DNA of 19,763 nucleotides, taken from NCBI GenBank assembly GCA_002730475.1, contig PCAG01000004.1:4821-24583 (forward strand), read 5' to 3'. Made by a program: the position numbers and the translations under genes. This DNA comes from Spirochaetales bacterium. Its GTDB lineage: Bacteria; Desulfobacterota_D; UBA1144. This document shows positions 1 through 6,584 of the stretch, piece after piece (the stretch's first letter is position 1; each line of letters opens with the position of its first letter). The notes under the pieces are model-generated. The model ran no database searches. It saw only the letters and a program-made list of their open reading frames with translations, and was not told the origin of the DNA.

Positions 1-19
1 ATTTCGGAAAGCGAGGTCT

Positions 20-826
20 ATGAAGCTTAAGGTATATTGCATAAACTTAAAAGAGGAAACCCTAAAAAAAGAGAGGATAACTAAACTTTTGAAGGAAGAG
101 GGGTTATCTGACATAGCCTTGATGTTCGACGGAGTTCATTACAGCGAAATAAATGAAGACTTCCTAAAGAGCAACGACTTAAAAATTTTCGATGAGTGGG
201 TGATAGAGGATTGCGGAATACGCCACTACGAGAGGAAGATTAGATCGGGCGAAATAGGATGCGGTACAAGCCACTATTTCTGCTGGAAGGCTTTTTTTGA
301 GTCTGGTGCTAGATACGGATTGTTCTTTGAAGATGACTGCTACTGGGAAGAAACGGGGATCATAAAAAAGACAGTAGAGGAGTTTATGAGCTTCAATAAA
401 GACTATAAGGCTGATTTGTTTTATTTGTCGAGAATAATTCCTGAGATGGACAATGACGAAGGAACAATTAGTCCAGAAGACGCAAAAGAAGAGACCGTAA
501 CAAGAGACGCAGATTACAACTACGTTATACCAACCTATTCTTATAATCTAAACGCTTATGTTTTATCTAGAGAAGGCGCTGCAAAAATCCTAGACCAGAA
601 GCCGAACCACAGCATTATGACCCCAGACGAAATAATCCCAGCAATGTATTTTAAAGACATGCATGAGAGACACCCTAACATCGCAAGAAGATTCAAGCCC
701 AACCTGAAAGCGCTGGCTTTGAATGGACCCGTCTTGGACGGAAGGTTCGTTGGGGTATGTTCGCAAATGCACGAAGGAGAAATGACGCCATCAACAGTCG
801 ATAGATCAGATGAATATGTTGGATAA
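20..826 (+). CDS. GT25-family glycosyltransferase (collagen galactosyltransferase / LPS type)
   Basis: Predicted cytoplasmic sugar transferase of family GT25, the family of bacterial LPS galactosyltransferases and animal procollagen galactosyltransferases. Visible family marks are the N-terminal strand KVYCINL (residues 4-10), GEIGCGTSH (77-85), the catalytic/metal acid block FFEDD (102-106), the YSYNLNAYVLSREGA segment (174-188) and MTPDE (201-205). At 268 residues it is a normal single-domain length. The ATG at 20 places the first GT25 strand in the usual position; the frame is open to the window edge, so a further upstream start cannot be excluded. Another frame stops in an ATGA overlap at 20-23, so a gene just to the left may be translationally coupled. 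The 3' end overlaps the next gene, also a glycosyltransferase, by 17 bases. Sugar and acceptor cannot be read from sequence; the collagen-like fibre at the right end of the window is an attractive acceptor (inference). Confidence 0.88.
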   Translation: MKLKVYCINLKEETLKKERITKLLKEEGLSDIALMFDGVHYSEINEDFLKSNDLKIFDEWVIEDCGIRHYERKIRSGEIGCGTSHYFCWKAFFESGARYGLFFEDDCYWEETGIIKKTVEEFMSFNKDYKADLFYLSRIIPEMDNDEGTISPEDAKEETVTRDADYNYVIPTYSYNLNAYVLSREGAAKILDQKPNHSIMTPDEIIPAMYFKDMHERHPNIARRFKPNLKALALNGPVLDGRFVGVCSQMHEGEMTPSTVDRSDEYVG

Positions 827-3017
827 AGTTTTTATAGTAAGCAACAGACAGTCTAGCATAGGAGATACAGACAAGGTTTTGTCTGACCTTATGAAAAGCC
901 TTTCTGACGAAGGGATAGAGGCTAGAGTAATTATCTCCAACACACTGAAGGGGGATCTTCTCTATGGAGACTCACTTAAAGAATTCACCTCGTCTGCCAG
1001 AAAAAACTGGAAATGTCCAAGAACCAGTAGGGGAATCTTTAGGGGGGAAATAGCCTCTGCCTACAACCATGCATCTTGCTGGAACGAAATAGTACAGAAG
1101 GAGATAAACCTAGCTTTAGTCCTAGAAGACGACGTAGTTATAAATAACATATCTAACCTGAAGTCTGATATAGAAGAGATACTCTCGGAGCTGAAAGAAG
1201 AAGAATGGGATCTGTGTCTCCTCGGAAGAAGCATCGGAGACGAAAGACATAACGAGGATCCAGTTTCCGAGAGACTAGTTAAAATGAAAGAGTCAAAAGG
1301 CTCTTATTCTTACCTATTGAATTTAGAAGGCGCAAAAAAGCTGTTCAACGAAAAGTTTTCAAACGAATTGTTTCCGGTTGATGAATATTTTAATTGCGTG
1401 TCGGGAATATCTTCAGATAAAGAAGCTAACAAGGAATACGAAGAACACAAAATAAACACTGTGTCAACCATTTGGAACGGATGCCTATTCGACAAAGATG
1501 AAACAGTAAACCAGCTTAGGGGAGTACATAACTCTGGAAGCGCAAAGGTCAAAAGAACTTCTAATATAAAATTCTACACAGTTGCTACGAAAGAGCACGA
1601 TGGTCTCGATAGGCTAATTGAAAGCGCAGAATATTATGGAATACATTTAAATGTATTGGGGTTAGATGCGGGATGGACTGACGGAGACGTAGCAAGATTA
1701 GAGAATCCCGGAGGTGGACAAAAAATCAATATACTCAAAAAAGAATTAGAGAACCTAAACGATGACGATGTGATATTTTTCGTGGATGGCTATGACGTCA
1801 TTTTTATGACAGGAACGGAAGAGATAGAGAGAAAATGGAAAGATGCAGAATGTAAGGTTTTGTTTGGAGCTGAGAAAGTTCTTTGGCCTGATCGGTCTAT
1901 AGAAGATAAGTTTCCAAAAGAAAACGAGACTTATAGGTTTCTTAACTCTGGAAACTTCATGGGAGAAGTCGGAGAGCTTAAAAAAATAACAAATGAAGAC
2001 CTGAAGGACTCGGACGACGACCAGCTCTATTATCAACTTAAATTTTTAAGTGGAGATTTTGACTTTAAGCTAGACTACAAGGCTAACATTTTTCAATGTA
2101 TTGCATTCTGTGCCGACATCGAAGAGGCTGCCAACGTAAGCTTTCAGAGAGAACTTCAAATAGAGGACAACAGAATCAAAAATATAGAACACAACTCTTA
2201 CCCCTGTTCTTTTCATGGAAACGGAAGCAAGGAGCAAAAAATAAAACATAACTGGTTCTGCAACTACTTAGGAGGAAGAAGGAACGAAGGAAAGGCTACC
2301 TTAAATAATCAAAGAAATGTTTTCTTCGGTATTCCGAGTGTTTTGATATGTTTATTTTTAGAGTCTAAAATGAGCAGTCTAGAATGTATAAAGGCAATAA
2401 AAAGGGTTACTAACTTATCTTTCCCCAAAGAGAACATAGATCTTTGTATTTTGTATGACGAAAGCAAGTTGACCTTCGCTACTGATCCAGAAATAGAAGA
2501 GAGCCTGAAATTATACAGAAATAAATTCATTAAAAGAACGACCGAAAGAACAAGCGTAGAAGACAGGGACAAGTGCTTAGAACTAGCGAAAGAGACAGAA
2601 GCAGACAACTATCTCTATGTTGATGACCACTTTAAAATACAAAAAAACGACTTGATTGAAAACTTACTATTTTCTAATAGGGCGTTAATTGCGCCTCTGG
2701 GAGTACGCGAAGAGGAAGACGGCAAAGTCTCCTTCTCAAATTATTGGAGTGCGCTGGACGAAAACGGTTTCTACCGGCAAAGCGAAGACTACTTAAAAAT
2801 AGTTTCTAGAAAAATAACTGGAATATGGGATGGCCCATATGTGTTTGCCTGCTATCTACTTGACAAGCGTTCAATAAAAAAACTATCTGGGTGCTACTCG
2901 CTAAACTACGAATACGATAGGGGCTCTGATATGAGTTTTATGTCTAACGCCATAGACAAAGGAATTATCCCATGTGTAGATAATAGATTCTCATACGGAA
3001 AGGCTACATCTTTCTAA
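810..3017 (+). CDS. Fusion glycosyltransferase: GT25 domain + PLOD-type glucosyltransferase + PLOD accessory domain
   Basis: Three parts can be seen in 735 residues. Residues 1-250 form a GT25-like domain: GEIASAYNHASCW (79-91), ALVLEDDVV (102-110), SYSYLLNLEGAKKLF (165-179), FPVDEYF (188-194). Residues about 252-490 match the glucosyltransferase domain of animal procollagen lysyl hydroxylases (LH3/PLOD): TVATKE (257-262), GGGQK (301-305), the metal-binding VDGYDV (325-330), AEKVLWPDR (354-362), FLNSG (377-381), the acidic run SDDDQ (401-405) and HGNG (469-472). Residues about 504-735 match the PLOD accessory domain: IAPL (627-630), NYWSALDENGFYRQSEDY (644-661), GIWDGPYV (671-678). The C-terminal 2-oxoglutarate/iron lysyl hydroxylase domain of PLOD is absent; the protein ends at the accessory domain. 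Expected reaction by homology is sugar transfer to a (hydroxy)lysine-linked acceptor. ATG 816 is an alternative start. The end overlaps a convergent gene by 14 bases. Confidence 0.88.
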   Translation: MNMLDKVFIVSNRQSSIGDTDKVLSDLMKSLSDEGIEARVIISNTLKGDLLYGDSLKEFTSSARKNWKCPRTSRGIFRGEIASAYNHASCWNEIVQKEINLALVLEDDVVINNISNLKSDIEEILSELKEEEWDLCLLGRSIGDERHNEDPVSERLVKMKESKGSYSYLLNLEGAKKLFNEKFSNELFPVDEYFNCVSGISSDKEANKEYEEHKINTVSTIWNGCLFDKDETVNQLRGVHNSGSAKVKRTSNIKFYTVATKEHDGLDRLIESAEYYGIHLNVLGLDAGWTDGDVARLENPGGGQKINILKKELENLNDDDVIFFVDGYDVIFMTGTEEIERKWKDAECKVLFGAEKVLWPDRSIEDKFPKENETYRFLNSGNFMGEVGELKKITNEDLKDSDDDQLYYQLKFLSGDFDFKLDYKANIFQCIAFCADIEEAANVSFQRELQIEDNRIKNIEHNSYPCSFHGNGSKEQKIKHNWFCNYLGGRRNEGKATLNNQRNVFFGIPSVLICLFLESKMSSLECIKAIKRVTNLSFPKENIDLCILYDESKLTFATDPEIEESLKLYRNKFIKRTTERTSVEDRDKCLELAKETEADNYLYVDDHFKIQKNDLIENLLFSNRALIAPLGVREEEDGKVSFSNYWSALDENGFYRQSEDYLKIVSRKITGIWDGPYVFACYLLDKRSIKKLSGCYSLNYEYDRGSDMSFMSNAIDKGIIPCVDNRFSYGKATSF

Positions 3018-3279
3018 CTAGAATATCCGCGAGAACCCTAGAAAACTTTCTAACTTCCCTCTCTGTTTTGTCATACCAGAAAGCATGAGCTACCTCTTCG
3101 ATCACTACCTGTAGCTTTCTTTTCGGAGGCAAATGTGGGTTTACATATATCTTGGGCTCTTCATAAACCTCTGGGTTGTAGCATAGTCCGTCCGCATCAT
3201 GGCTCTTATGAGGTTTTCTGAAGTAAAACTTGAACTCTTGGTTCTCGGCGTTGGTAAAAGCATAGTCAGGCTTTTTCAT
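3004..3279 (-). CDS. Small protein with degenerate HExxH-like helix (possible inactive metallopeptidase)
   Basis: This is the only minus-strand gene in the window, 91 residues. The C-terminal half reads like the short phage metallopeptidase-like helix pair: VVIEEVAHAFWYD (residues 58-70) followed by an amphipathic KTEREVRKFSRVLADIL helix. In a zinc peptidase the first part would be HExxH; here the first position is Glu (EEVAH), so one zinc ligand is missing unless the true family uses a different arrangement. The middle, with many Pro, Tyr and Glu residues (about 34-55), has no motif I recognise. The gene converges on the glycosyltransferase fusion with a 14-base overlap and diverges from the zinc ribbon gene. 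It has a plausible sigma70 promoter upstream, suggesting separate, perhaps early, expression. That this is a real gene rests on coherent protein composition and its position filling the gap; the function is uncertain. Confidence 0.66.
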   Translation of the reverse strand: MKKPDYAFTNAENQEFKFYFRKPHKSHDADGLCYNPEVYEEPKIYVNPHLPPKRKLQVVIEEVAHAFWYDKTEREVRKFSRVLADILVRKM

Positions 3280-3291
3280 ATCTATATACCA

Positions 3292-3301
3292 TTACATGTA
3301 A
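3292..3301. promoter_or_regulatory. Perfect 10-base palindrome in the divergent intergenic region (possible operator)
   Basis: TTACATGTAA is a perfect palindrome lying just downstream of the predicted minus-strand promoter, about where transcription would start. An operator for a dimeric repressor is possible. A chance palindrome in AT-rich DNA is also possible. Confidence 0.3.
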
Positions 3302-3308
3302 AAAAAAG

Positions 3309-3337
3309 AAAATACTATAAATTTTGACCCTTGTCAA
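3309..3337 (-). promoter_or_regulatory. Sigma70-like promoter for the minus-strand gene
   Basis: Read on the minus strand there is a perfect TTGACA -35 (3337-3332), a 17-base spacer, and TATTTT as a -10 (3314-3309, four of six consensus bases). Transcription would start near 3302 and give a leader of about 25 bases before the ATG whose first base is 3279. This looks like a host-polymerase promoter. A small TTGAC/GTCAA inverted repeat (3324-3337) overlaps the -35. Confidence 0.5.
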
Positions 3338-3339
3338 CA

Positions 3340-3353
3340 TATAATTAGTGTAA
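3340..3353 (+). promoter_or_regulatory. Possible rightward promoter: TATAAT followed by AGTGTAA element
   Basis: TATAAT at 3340-3345 has no good -35 at 17 bases. It runs into AGTGTAA (3347-3353), a heptamer that recurs ahead of other operon starts in this window (8417, 12449 as AGTGTATAA, 16796, and 16336 as TGTGTAA). The zinc ribbon gene starts at 3379 with no SD. The element could belong to a phage-modified or phage-encoded late promoter. Confidence 0.35.
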
Positions 3354-3378
3354 GAGTAACTAGTAATAATCTTTTGTC

Positions 3379-3756
3379 ATGAATATTTATTGTCAATCAT
3401 GTGGGCAGTTACATAAGTATACGTCCGCGAAGCCTAACTTTTGCACTAATTGTGGGTCTGGACTGTCTGTGGGGGTTGCGGCTCCGGCAAAGCAAACGCT
3501 AGATTTGGAGGAAGATATACCGGAAACCAAGCAAGAATTAGTTACGGATTTGGAAAAGCTTGCATTTGATTATCAGGACTTTTCCTCCAAAAGAACCAAT
3601 AAACTAGGCAGCATCGCCGGAACTTATGTTGGTGAGGGCGGAGAAAAAGTAAAAAGCGAACCCATGCCAAAAGCCAAAAGAGTTACAAAAAAGGCGTTTT
3701 TGCAAGAATTCAAGAGAGAAGCTGGTTCTTTGAGATCTAAAGGGGGCAATGAGTAA
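3379..3756 (+). CDS. Small zinc-ribbon protein, function unknown
   Basis: 125 residues. The N-terminus is a clear zinc ribbon with two CxxC knuckles: Cys5/Cys8 and Cys22/Cys25. Then come an acidic stretch (about 41-60) and a lysine-rich C-terminal half containing KAKRVTKKAF, suggesting a soluble nucleic-acid or protein adaptor. I do not recognise a named family beyond the ribbon. The 3' end overlaps the sigma-like gene by 8 bases, so the two are likely translated together; a role in transcription (for example as a co-factor of the sigma-like protein) is inference from that pairing. No SD is visible before the ATG; the AGTGTAA element lies 32 bases upstream. Confidence 0.75.
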   Translation: MNIYCQSCGQLHKYTSAKPNFCTNCGSGLSVGVAAPAKQTLDLEEDIPETKQELVTDLEKLAFDYQDFSSKRTNKLGSIAGTYVGEGGEKVKSEPMPKAKRVTKKAFLQEFKREAGSLRSKGGNE

Positions 3757-4429
3757 GAAACCTAGCTTCGAAGAAAAAATTGGAGAGATTGATCAAGAGA
3801 TAGCAAAAAGAAGAAACAAGTGGAACCTTAACGCCTTATCTTGGATTGACTTCGACGACATAAGCCAAATACTAAGGATACACATCTATAAAAAGTGGCA
3901 TTTGTACGACCACTCAAAACCTCTTCCTCCTTGGTTAAATAGAACGATATCTAATCAGCTCAAAAATTTAATTAGAAACAACTACAGCAGCTTTGCTAGA
4001 CCTTGTCTAAGGTGCGCTGCGTCAGAGCCAGACAACTTATGCAAAATATATGTTCAACAGTGTAGCGACTGTCCGATATATAAGAACTGGGAAAAAAATA
4101 AAAAAGACGCATACAACATAAAGATACCTGTCCCATTAGAAGGACACGTTCAGGAGATCTCTTCACAGAAACTAGATACTCATAATATTGAAGCCTCAAT
4201 AAAAAAAGTAAACAAAAAAATGGAAGAGGTCCTTAAACCTATAGAATGGAAGGTGTACAGAATGCTGTACATAGAAAATAGGTCAGAAAGCGAAGTAGCC
4301 ACAGAAATGGGGTATAAAACCTCTGAAAAAAATAGGTCTCCCGGATATAAACAGATCACAAACATAAAAAGATCTATTATAATAAAGGTTAAGAGGTCTA
4401 TTCAAAAAGACGAGATAGACATTTTTTGA
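3749..4429 (+). CDS. RNA polymerase sigma-factor-like protein with an inserted cysteine cluster (candidate late sigma)
   Basis: 226 residues with sigma70-family layout. Residues about 32-78 resemble sigma region 2 (WIDFDDISQILRIHIYKKW, then PWLNRTISNQLKNLIRNNY). Residues about 164-212 resemble a region 4 helix-turn-helix (EWKVYRMLYIENRSESEVA, then ITNIKRSI). Between them lie five cysteines (86, 89, 98, 105, 108), of which CxxC and CxxxxxxCxxC spacing suggests bound zinc; such an insert is not part of standard sigma factors. Expected role: recruit the host RNA polymerase to phage late promoters, in the manner of T4 gp55. The start is the ATG overlapping the zinc ribbon gene, with a G-rich run just before it. 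Placement directly before the head operon fits a late regulator. The family call is from motif pattern, not alignment. Confidence 0.7.
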   Translation: MSKKPSFEEKIGEIDQEIAKRRNKWNLNALSWIDFDDISQILRIHIYKKWHLYDHSKPLPPWLNRTISNQLKNLIRNNYSSFARPCLRCAASEPDNLCKIYVQQCSDCPIYKNWEKNKKDAYNIKIPVPLEGHVQEISSQKLDTHNIEASIKKVNKKMEEVLKPIEWKVYRMLYIENRSESEVATEMGYKTSEKNRSPGYKQITNIKRSIIIKVKRSIQKDEIDIF

Positions 4430-4432
4430 GTT

Positions 4433-5578
4433 ATGAACGAAGAAAGGTATTTCTCCAAAGACGGTTCGCCAACAACGTACTTTGAGGATAATGGGTTGTC
4501 GTTAGACAAGCAAACGGAAGTTCTACAGAAGTGGAACGAAAGCTTAGAGGATCCGCCGTCTCTGAATGAGCTGGTTTCTATTGGTTTTCCGGACGACCCT
4601 GCTCCAGACGGAAGGTCGAAAAACGGTAGACTAACGAAAGAGTTTTTGTCGTCCAGAAAAATAAAAGCCAGAGGATCTCAGGTATACGTGCCCTCTAAAA
4701 AGTTTGAACTTACAGAAGAGCACAAGCAATACATTGCCGAAAACGCATCTATAATGAGGCCAATAGATATTGGCAGAACGATGACAGGCAAACCAGAGTT
4801 GACTAACTTAGACTTAGAAGTAAGGGCCGTCAGGGACTACATAGAGGAACTAAGAAGGTCAACAGGAAGCTTTTACGAAGACAGGACGGTGGAAGAAGTG
4901 GAGATGTGGAAGCCCCCCACCACCTTCGGCAAGACATTATCTAAAATAAATAAATATATTCATATTAAAATAAAAGAAGATAAGATGACGACAGCTCAAA
5001 AAAAATGCATTAACGCGCTAATGGGCTATCTTCATTCGTATAGATTCATACATCAAATAAGTAACTTTTCAAACGAAGGTGATAAGACTCTTTTTGAAAG
5101 CAGCTTCGTAAGATACACAAACGATAAAAGCGACCTGACTCAAGAGGAGGTAGACCAATATATAGTTTTGTCTGTCGAGGTTGTTTTGTCTTCAAACATC
5201 CTAAACAGGATAGAAAGACTTAACAACATGTTAGACACAACCGCAAGCGACACCGAAGGAAGAAAAATATCGATGGGGCTAGTAGAATCAATTCGGCACG
5301 CTCAGACAGAGTACAACCAATCAGTAACGAGACAACAAAAGTTACTCGAGAGCTTAAAAGAAAAAAGAAGCCAAAGACTTAGTAAGCAAATTAAAGAAAA
5401 CGCTTCGATACTTAATTTGGTTCAATTATGGAAAGATGAAGAATCGAGATTAGAGTTACTAGAACTTGCGCAAAAACAAAAGGCTTCGATACGAGAAGAA
5501 GTGAGAAGGCTCTCATCGTTAGATGAAGTTAAGTGCAGGATAATGGGATTAACTGAAGAGGAAGCTATAAATGGTTAA
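4433..5578 (+). CDS. Helix-turn-helix / coiled-coil protein, possible small terminase subunit
   Basis: 381 residues, no family recognised with certainty. Two stretches look like DNA-binding helix-turn-helix units: about 43-81 (PSLNELVSIGF ... GRLTKEFLSSRKIKARG) and about 93-140 (LTEEHKQYIAENASIM ... DLEVRAVRDYIEEL). The last third, about 255-370, is strongly helical with heptad-like Leu/Ile spacing and many Glu, Lys and Arg residues, likely a coiled coil for oligomerisation. DNA-binding head plus coiled-coil, placed two genes before the large terminase, would suit a small terminase subunit (DNA recognition for packaging), but this is inference from position. A regulatory DNA-binding protein is the alternative. 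It lies 3 bases after the sigma-like gene, and its 3' end overlaps the nuclease gene by 8 bases. Confidence 0.6.
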   Translation: MNEERYFSKDGSPTTYFEDNGLSLDKQTEVLQKWNESLEDPPSLNELVSIGFPDDPAPDGRSKNGRLTKEFLSSRKIKARGSQVYVPSKKFELTEEHKQYIAENASIMRPIDIGRTMTGKPELTNLDLEVRAVRDYIEELRRSTGSFYEDRTVEEVEMWKPPTTFGKTLSKINKYIHIKIKEDKMTTAQKKCINALMGYLHSYRFIHQISNFSNEGDKTLFESSFVRYTNDKSDLTQEEVDQYIVLSVEVVLSSNILNRIERLNNMLDTTASDTEGRKISMGLVESIRHAQTEYNQSVTRQQKLLESLKEKRSQRLSKQIKENASILNLVQLWKDEESRLELLELAQKQKASIREEVRRLSSLDEVKCRIMGLTEEEAING

Positions 5579-6503
5579 CTGTAAGGTTTGCGATAAAGAG
5601 TTTAAGTCGGAAAAAAGTCTGCACGCTCATATAAAATGTCACGACTTGAGGCTAGCAGAGTATTATCAGAAGTTTCACGCTAGAAGGGATTTGTTTTCTG
5701 GAGATTTGATAAAGTTCAAGTCAAAGGAATATTATTTATCTACAGACTTCAACAACAGAACAAACTTAAGAAAGTGGTTGGAGAATCAGGCTGACGACGA
5801 GAAGAAGAAGTATTGTGAAAAAATATTAAAGGCTAGAATCAAAAAAAAGAACTTGTTCTATGCCCCGTCTCAGGTTGATTTAAGGTCCGTAATGAGCCCA
5901 CCAGTCCAATACTACAACAGGGTGTTTGGGGACTATAACGATTTATGTAACGAGCTTGGCCTAAAAAATAAGTTCGATAAGCTAACCGACGAAGCAATTG
6001 AAGAGACAAAGCCGCCGGAAGACTGCAAAATATACATAGACACAAGAGAGCAAAAACCGTTTAAGTTCGATGTTCCTTTTGAGATAAAAACTTTGAAGTT
6101 CGGAGACTACGCCCTCAGCGATAAAAAAGTTTCTGGAAACTGTTACATAGAAAGGAAGTCTTTAAATGACTTCATAGGAACAATGAGTGGGGGGTACGAC
6201 AGGTTTAGGAGGGAGATAGAAAGAGCGATAACTGAAGACGCCTATTTAGTTGTTTTAGTTGAAAGATGTATAGAGGAAGCGATGAACTTCAATAAGCTTC
6301 CATATGTCTCCAGTAAAATCAGAGCTACGCCAGAATATATATTCAATAGAGTTAGGTCGCTGAACCAAGACTTTAAGAACATACAGTTTTTATTTGCTAA
6401 AACAAAGACCGAAGCGATGAGGCTCTGCAAAAAAATGTTCTTTTCTAATCAGTGCTTTAAGAAACGAGATCTTCAGTTAGCTTATGACTTGAAGATGCTG
6501 TGA
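5571..6503 (+). CDS. C2H2 zinc finger - HNH-associated repeat - ERCC4-type nuclease
   Basis: 310 residues with three recognisable parts. (1) A classical C2H2 finger: Cys4, Cys7, His20, His24 (C-x2-C-x12-H-x3-H). (2) Residues about 97-131, beginning YAPSQVDLRS and ending YNDLCNELGL, look like the DNA-binding repeat found beside HNH and homing endonucleases. (3) Residues about 153-290 form an ERCC4/XPF-type nuclease core: IDTRE (156-160), FGDYALSD (177-184), YIERKSLNDF (192-201), then YDRFRREIERA. The catalytic acids and lysine (Asp157, Asp179, Glu194, Arg195, Lys196) are intact, so activity is expected. It lies between the possible small and the large terminase genes, so it may process branched packaging DNA; a free-standing homing-type nuclease is the alternative. 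SD-like GAAGAGGAAG precedes the ATG, which overlaps the previous gene by 8 bases. Confidence 0.78.
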   Translation: MVNCKVCDKEFKSEKSLHAHIKCHDLRLAEYYQKFHARRDLFSGDLIKFKSKEYYLSTDFNNRTNLRKWLENQADDEKKKYCEKILKARIKKKNLFYAPSQVDLRSVMSPPVQYYNRVFGDYNDLCNELGLKNKFDKLTDEAIEETKPPEDCKIYIDTREQKPFKFDVPFEIKTLKFGDYALSDKKVSGNCYIERKSLNDFIGTMSGGYDRFRREIERAITEDAYLVVLVERCIEEAMNFNKLPYVSSKIRATPEYIFNRVRSLNQDFKNIQFLFAKTKTEAMRLCKKMFFSNQCFKKRDLQLAYDLKML

Positions 6504-6583
6504 TGAAAGGATATATTTGTTTAACTTATAATGAAGCTTGCGCTATAGTATTAATAGCATTGTTGATAGCTTATCTAGATTAG
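6503..6583 (+). CDS. Putative 26-residue hydrophobic microprotein
   Basis: A very short open frame begins at an ATG that shares its A with the stop of the nuclease gene (TGATG) and ends in TAG one base before the ATG of the large terminase, so it exactly fills the gap. The predicted peptide has a polar N-terminal third (MKGYICLTYNEA) and a hydrophobic run (CAIVLIALLIAYLD), enough for one membrane span. Coupling by stop-start overlap on both sides favours translation. It may be no more than a leader that couples terminase translation to the gene upstream. No homologue is known to me. Confidence 0.45.
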   Translation: MKGYICLTYNEACAIVLIALLIAYLD

Positions 6584-6584
6584 C

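Noticed and set aside
3324..3345. Standard rightward sigma70 promoter from TTGACC and TATAAT
   Set aside because: The spacer is only 10 bases, far from 17; the TTGAC fits the minus-strand promoter better.
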